Source of the DNA: Lingula anatina
Taxonomy: Eukaryota > Brachiopoda > Lingulata > Lingulida > Lingulidae
Assembly: GCF_001039355.2 (NCBI RefSeq)
Contig: NW_019775481.1
Location: 36,002 to 100,001 of the forward strand
DNA: 64,000 nucleotides
Direction: 5' to 3'
Shown: positions 59,466-64,000 of the stretch, one piece after another
How positions within the stretch are numbered: position 1 is the first letter of the stretch
Layout of the letters: each line of letters starts with the position of its first letter
The notes under the pieces: generated by a model
Database searches by the model: none
What the model saw: the letters and a program-made list of their open reading frames with translations, nothing else
Told to the model about the DNA's origin: nothing
Made by a program: the position numbers and the translations under genes

Positions 59466-59624
59466 AACAATCGCCAGCCCAATAAAACTCGGGAGATCAA
59501 AACCATTCAGGTCAGCGACGAGTCCCCGTAGTAGCACTTCTTCTAGTGCATTTTGTAAATCACTCAATGTCTGCTCTACACACAGCATAAAGTGACGATC
59601 TTGGAAGTTCAATAAATACATCAT
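59466..59624 (-). CDS. Candidate first coding exon of an unknown gene
   Basis: From ATG at 59624, 53 codons run to a consensus donor (GTT|GTAAGTGGG). Pieces are MMYLLNFQDRHFMLCVEQTL, SDLQNALEEVLLRGLVADLN and GFDLPSFIGLAIV, an amphipathic helix followed by a hydrophobic stretch. I do not recognise the family and found no second exon at lower coordinates. The protein-like composition and the splice donor are the only support. Confidence 0.35.
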
Positions 59625-60580
59625 ACAGAAATCATCCCATTCCTTTCTATAACTTAGGGTGTTGTGCTAACAGATCGGTGGACTATAAACTAGGGAAAGG
59701 GTAAATAAAACGCGCAAAGACGATAATCTTGTTAACATGGGTTGGACATCGATCACAACCAGAGACACAGTAGTAAAGACAAGAGGCAATAACCAACAAA
59801 GCGTGAAGAATAGATATAGTGTTCAAATATCGTGTACGGTTAGAAATCCTAATAATAAGTGAACAGAAATTAGATAACACTTGTAAAGAAGTTAAACTGA
59901 GGACAAGTTATTATATTTAACCTACATCTTGTCATTATCAACTGCTCGCATTCAACAGCCAGGCCCATTCTTGTGAGTTTTTCTTTCTTCCTTCCCTTTT
60001 TTTTTTGTGTGTGTGTGTGTGTGTGTGTTTGTTTCCTCATTGTATGGGGGTCATCTTTCAAGAACATCTTGATTTTTTTCCGTTCGTAAAATACATATTA
60101 TTAAGTATACTGTACACTGGCTTGTTTTAGTCGTTCAAGCGTGTGCGCAAACAGGGAACCGTTTGACTTTGCATCAGTCTCGTGCCTTCCATTATTTACA
60201 TTTGATCTGTTTGTACACCTGATGGTCCACTGAAGTCGATGGTGTCTTCAAACTTTTCATTCACTGTTGACTGAATGTTCCGCCCTGAATGGTAATCCTC
60301 TTCACGCCAAGCAGTACGGTGTAGTGAATAAAATTTACCGGCAGTTGCACTTTACACCGTTGTTGGCCTGTCTCATATACACTCTCGGATATCGATTTCC
60401 TTCGTTTTCCGGAATTCGTTCCATTGTTAATATCGTGCTACACAACGGTCCTTACTTTATGTAAAGAACAAAGTTGTTGACAGTCGTGCTTTTAATTGTT
60501 GCATTATTAAACTTAAAACAGTGAAGTTGTTCGATTGCAGATCCCAATGTGTTTTTGCCGCGCAACACTACCGTAACGTA

Positions 60581-60726
60581 CCCTCTACCAGGGCGAGTGA
60601 TAGATTTTTTACAGATATTCACAGATATGTCTCCAGATAGATAGATGGTCATTTTGGTTCTTAGTCACTTAGACTAAGATATCTATAAATATCTGTAAAA
60701 AATCTATCAGTCGCCCTGGTAGAGGG
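60581..60726. mobile_element. TA-flanked hairpin MITE (146 bp)
   Basis: Ends CCCTCTACCAGGGCGA and TCGCCCTGGTAGAGGG are perfect inverted repeats and pairing continues to about 40 bp (GATAGATTTTTTACAGATAT). TA flanks both ends, as left by Tc1/mariner- or PIF-type insertion. Confidence 0.88.
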
Positions 60727-61471
60727 TATCCGTAACGCACCATATTACCCGAAAATCACGCAAGCCACACTGGAATGACCCGAACTTCCAAGAACAAATT
60801 ATGCAAATATTTTTTGCACTGAGGAATCAACAGTAAGAAAAACACTCTAAAAGCGAATTGCATTAGTTACAAGTGATTGTCTCAGATAGTAGAAATGCAT
60901 ATGGTTAAGATACAGCAGTTGCCAATTCGATGTTTTATTCATTTCTTACTTTTTTTGTAAAACAGACGCTATGTTCTCTTCAGAAGAACTACGTTTGATA
61001 CACTCAAAGTTACCTGAAATTGCCTATCTTTAAGTTTAAACCATTTTGTCCCAAAGTTTCATTAGTGAACTACATGCTGGGAGTGAGCAAATCTTGCGTT
61101 GCATTTATCAAGTTTACCAGCAATTTGGCAAAAAGTAAAAAACAGCGTATGGCGTTGGCTTGTCACGTGGAACATGATACAACACCGTGGAGTCAGTCCC
61201 CTCTGTTATAACACCTCCATGCATGAAACACAGCTTTATTAATCCTAGTGTACTCAGCTACAGGTGTTCGGTTTATTAATATTGGCGTTTTATTTGGGCC
61301 GTATTAATAAAAGGCATGTGTTCTTACCATACCATTGAATTGTGTTCTGTTAATATCTTCATATCTCGCCTTCCCGCCGAGTTCTATTTTAGTATCTATT
61401 ATCTCGCAATTTCCCATATATACTGCTGCTTTGTGACCCATAATCATAGTCAGTACTTCCACCCCACACAC

Positions 61472-61526
<55 letters not shown>

Positions 61527-64000
61527 CATGTACAATCCTTCCTTTTTAAATCCCCCCTTGCCTGGAGAATTTTGTTTTTAACAATAAATGCACTTGTCGC
61601 TGTATGAGGTTTTTTGCCTAAATTGAATTAGGATAAACGCATTTATCAGACGCGCTTAAAATTCTATAAGCTATTTTTAAGGAAATAGAGCCACATTTTA
61701 TCCCAGTACCAAATGAAATACGAACTCATTAACGGATGAACATTAGCTTATCGACGTAAGAATAATCAAATCGGCAATATATTGGCATTTGAGTGGATAA
61801 CTGCACCCAAAATACACCAAATGCAATGAGATTTTGTACATCTTTTCATTGTACGATTGTGTAATTGCAATCTTTTATTCACAAATGACGAAATTAAGTG
61901 TTGATCTTATTGAGCGACAGCACGGCACATCGCTTGTGTCTGCAGTAGATTATTTATCTAATCTTCCGAGGTTTGTATTTGCTTGTCTGCTGGTGATTTT
62001 CAGATTGCCTTAGGTTACATTTTACTGTGTTACATGTACTTGCAAGTGCAAGCACCTAATGCAGAAAACTTTTTTGTAAACTTTGTAAACTTAAGACCTA
62101 TGTCAATTGAATTTCACGATGTAACTCAGGGTGATAGTGCCTATGGCCAGATATCACTGTAAGGCCTTCCTTCAAGGTTTGATACAAGTGATAATCATTT
62201 CACTCCGACACGCACATATCTAATTTAGGTTCTATATCCTGGGGAAATTTACATGGATTTGTCTGCAGATGCTCTGTTCGGCGCCATTTTCAGCGCTGAA
62301 CTTCTGGACACAGCTGTCTCTACATGAATTTGCAAACGAAACTTACTCGCTGAAAAAAAAGCCTTATGGATTTAAGACAAAAAGCCTTAAAAATTCCTAA
62401 ACAAAATGATATTCAGTACATTTAGAATTTTTCCACCATTAACCTATATATGTACTTAAAGTTCAGTAATCTTGGTCATAGATACCTTTAAATCTACTTT
62501 TTTTCTGGAATAGTAATAATTACATGTGATTAAAAGTCCATGTCAATACATTGATTTTAATTTTCACTTCCGGTAAAATGCATTATTCAGCAAAGGCAGT
62601 AATTTCATTATAGCTTCAGAGTGTGTAACACGCCTATGGGGCAAAGAGTGGAGTCTACGCGACCAGAGAATAAATAGATTTAAGTTCAAAGGAATCCTAT
62701 GGACGCTCTCTTTTACGATTATATTGTGGGAGAAATCGACACGTCGCCGTGCCTTGTGGAAAATGCTAAGTGGAGATGTATGTTCTTTTCCTAGGGGAAC
62801 GTGGAAAGGATTCCTATAGTTTTATTAGATTGAAATGCTTTTTGTTTGTTTGTTTGTTTTGTTTTGTTTTTCGTGCTGCTACTGCCACACAGGATTATGG
62901 AGTTCCAAAGCATTATTATTATTATTATTATTGTTAGTCACTTGGGAGGTTGCGGTTCAACTCACCGCCGTTAAGCTTTATTGCGACAGTCTGCACATTA
63001 CACTGCATCAATGCTATCAAATGTTCATCCACAACCCCTAAAATAGCAACATGCAATGTCACTACATGATCGTTAATTTAATACGACAATAAAGAGCATT
63101 GTCAATTCGTCTTTCCAGTACACTTAAAACTAAAACATATCATTTTAAGTGGATTAAGACATAGCGATTGTAAAGAACATTTGGGCATGTAGCATGGATA
63201 CTCCCAGGCATTAAGAATTGCCTCGCTACAAGTCTACCCAGACGCATTGGCGTGTAAAGGCTCTATTCTGAGTAACAGGCGTACACTAGTACACGAGACG
63301 TACACTTGTACACTAATGCGGAACTATTTTCAGATCATCTATATGTCATACATGTATTTATGTGTATAAAGGCGCTGTGCATTGCAGCATGGCAGATCCA
63401 TTGATCTAACAGTAAATTTTAACTGAATACGACAGCAAACAGGTATTATATTATTCACCTCTTATACTTACATACGCGTACGTAAAATAAGTGCATTTGA
63501 TCTTAAAACTTTCGACCTTAAGTCTGTATGTCAAAATGTTATTTTCATTGCACTATAGTATAATAACGGCGTTTCGTTTAATGTGCCATCTTACCGGATA
63601 ATCATCAAAAAGTGTGTACTTTATCATGTTATCACCAAGATCCTGGCGCAAAAAGAAAGGGAAAAGAAATTAAATCAAAAGTTTAAAATTATATCTACTT
63701 GCTGAGTACATGTGTCCGCAAGGAAACAACGCCAAAGGCTAGCGTTAATACATTGCTTTAAGCTTAACAAGCAAAGCAAAATAGATTTAGCTCTGGGATA
63801 TCGAGTGTATACTTTCGATTCGGTACTTAAATAGCGTCATTGTTATTAAGTCAGCTAATAAAACATAACTTAAGTGTACACATGATTACATCATTTGCCA
63901 TCGTGATACATGCACTAGTACAGTGCGTTTGCGCATGCCTAGACAAGCCACATTTGGGATTTGATCTTCAATTTCCCGTTGCAGGTACACCATTTCTCCC
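60727..64000. other. Intergenic sequence with microsatellites
   Basis: (TTA)n at 61474-61524 is the only clear structure. Short ORFs at 61020, 61316 and 62835 lack motifs; the second is the microsatellite itself. A TTGCAG near 63985 could be an acceptor just before the window ends, but nothing supports an exon. Confidence 0.45.

Overview
This is nuclear DNA from an animal, probably a marine invertebrate and perhaps a mollusc. The reasons are split genes with GT-AG introns, single-copy animal orthologues, many non-LTR and hAT fragments, fold-back MITEs, and frequent ACATGTA-type words. The phylum is inference. Almost every short ORF in the window is noise. The real coding content had to be assembled from spliced exons, and exon phases were checked by hand.

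Three conserved genes are secure. (1) A MIS18-family (MIS18A/OIP5) centromere gene on + at 8612-11944, five coding exons, 189 aa. (2) EXOSC7 on - at 44411-51771, nine coding exons giving 291 aa, the human length as recalled. (3) A ZDHHC3/7 palmitoyltransferase on + at 52797-56288, seven coding exons, 308 aa. EXOSC7 and ZDHHC3/7 start head-to-head, with about 150 bp between the EXOSC7 ATG and the first ZDHHC splice donor. In human the same two genes are also divergent neighbours at 3p21.31.

Between 14 and 35 kb lies a lineage-specific region. It holds a small secreted CBM14 (peritrophin-A) chitin-binding gene on - (about 20063-23631) and a diverged second copy (33372-34197) that has lost its 5' exons. 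The first copy carries later insertions: a Tx1/L1-like relic and a 5'-truncated CR1/L2-like element whose empty site survives in the second copy.

Three tandem duplications of 1.6-3.8 kb each have their internal junction exactly at a single N (6379, 15645, 25346). They look like unmerged contig ends or alternative haplotypes, so the duplicated MIS18 exons 1-2 and CBM14 exon 1 are probably artefacts. A fourth N (35035) breaks a copy of a repeat element at the point where its tandem array should begin.

From 35 to 44 kb is repeat-rich: a satellite of about 145 bp units, most with a perfect DR1 nuclear-receptor half-site pair; a fold-back MITE family; and a 392-bp inverted repeat whose arms each carry a signal-peptide exon facing outwards. 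EXOSC7 intron 5 holds a CR1/L2-like element with a 626-aa reverse-transcriptase ORF on the same strand. From about 57.8 kb to the end I see no secure gene, only one candidate exon and a TA-flanked hairpin MITE.
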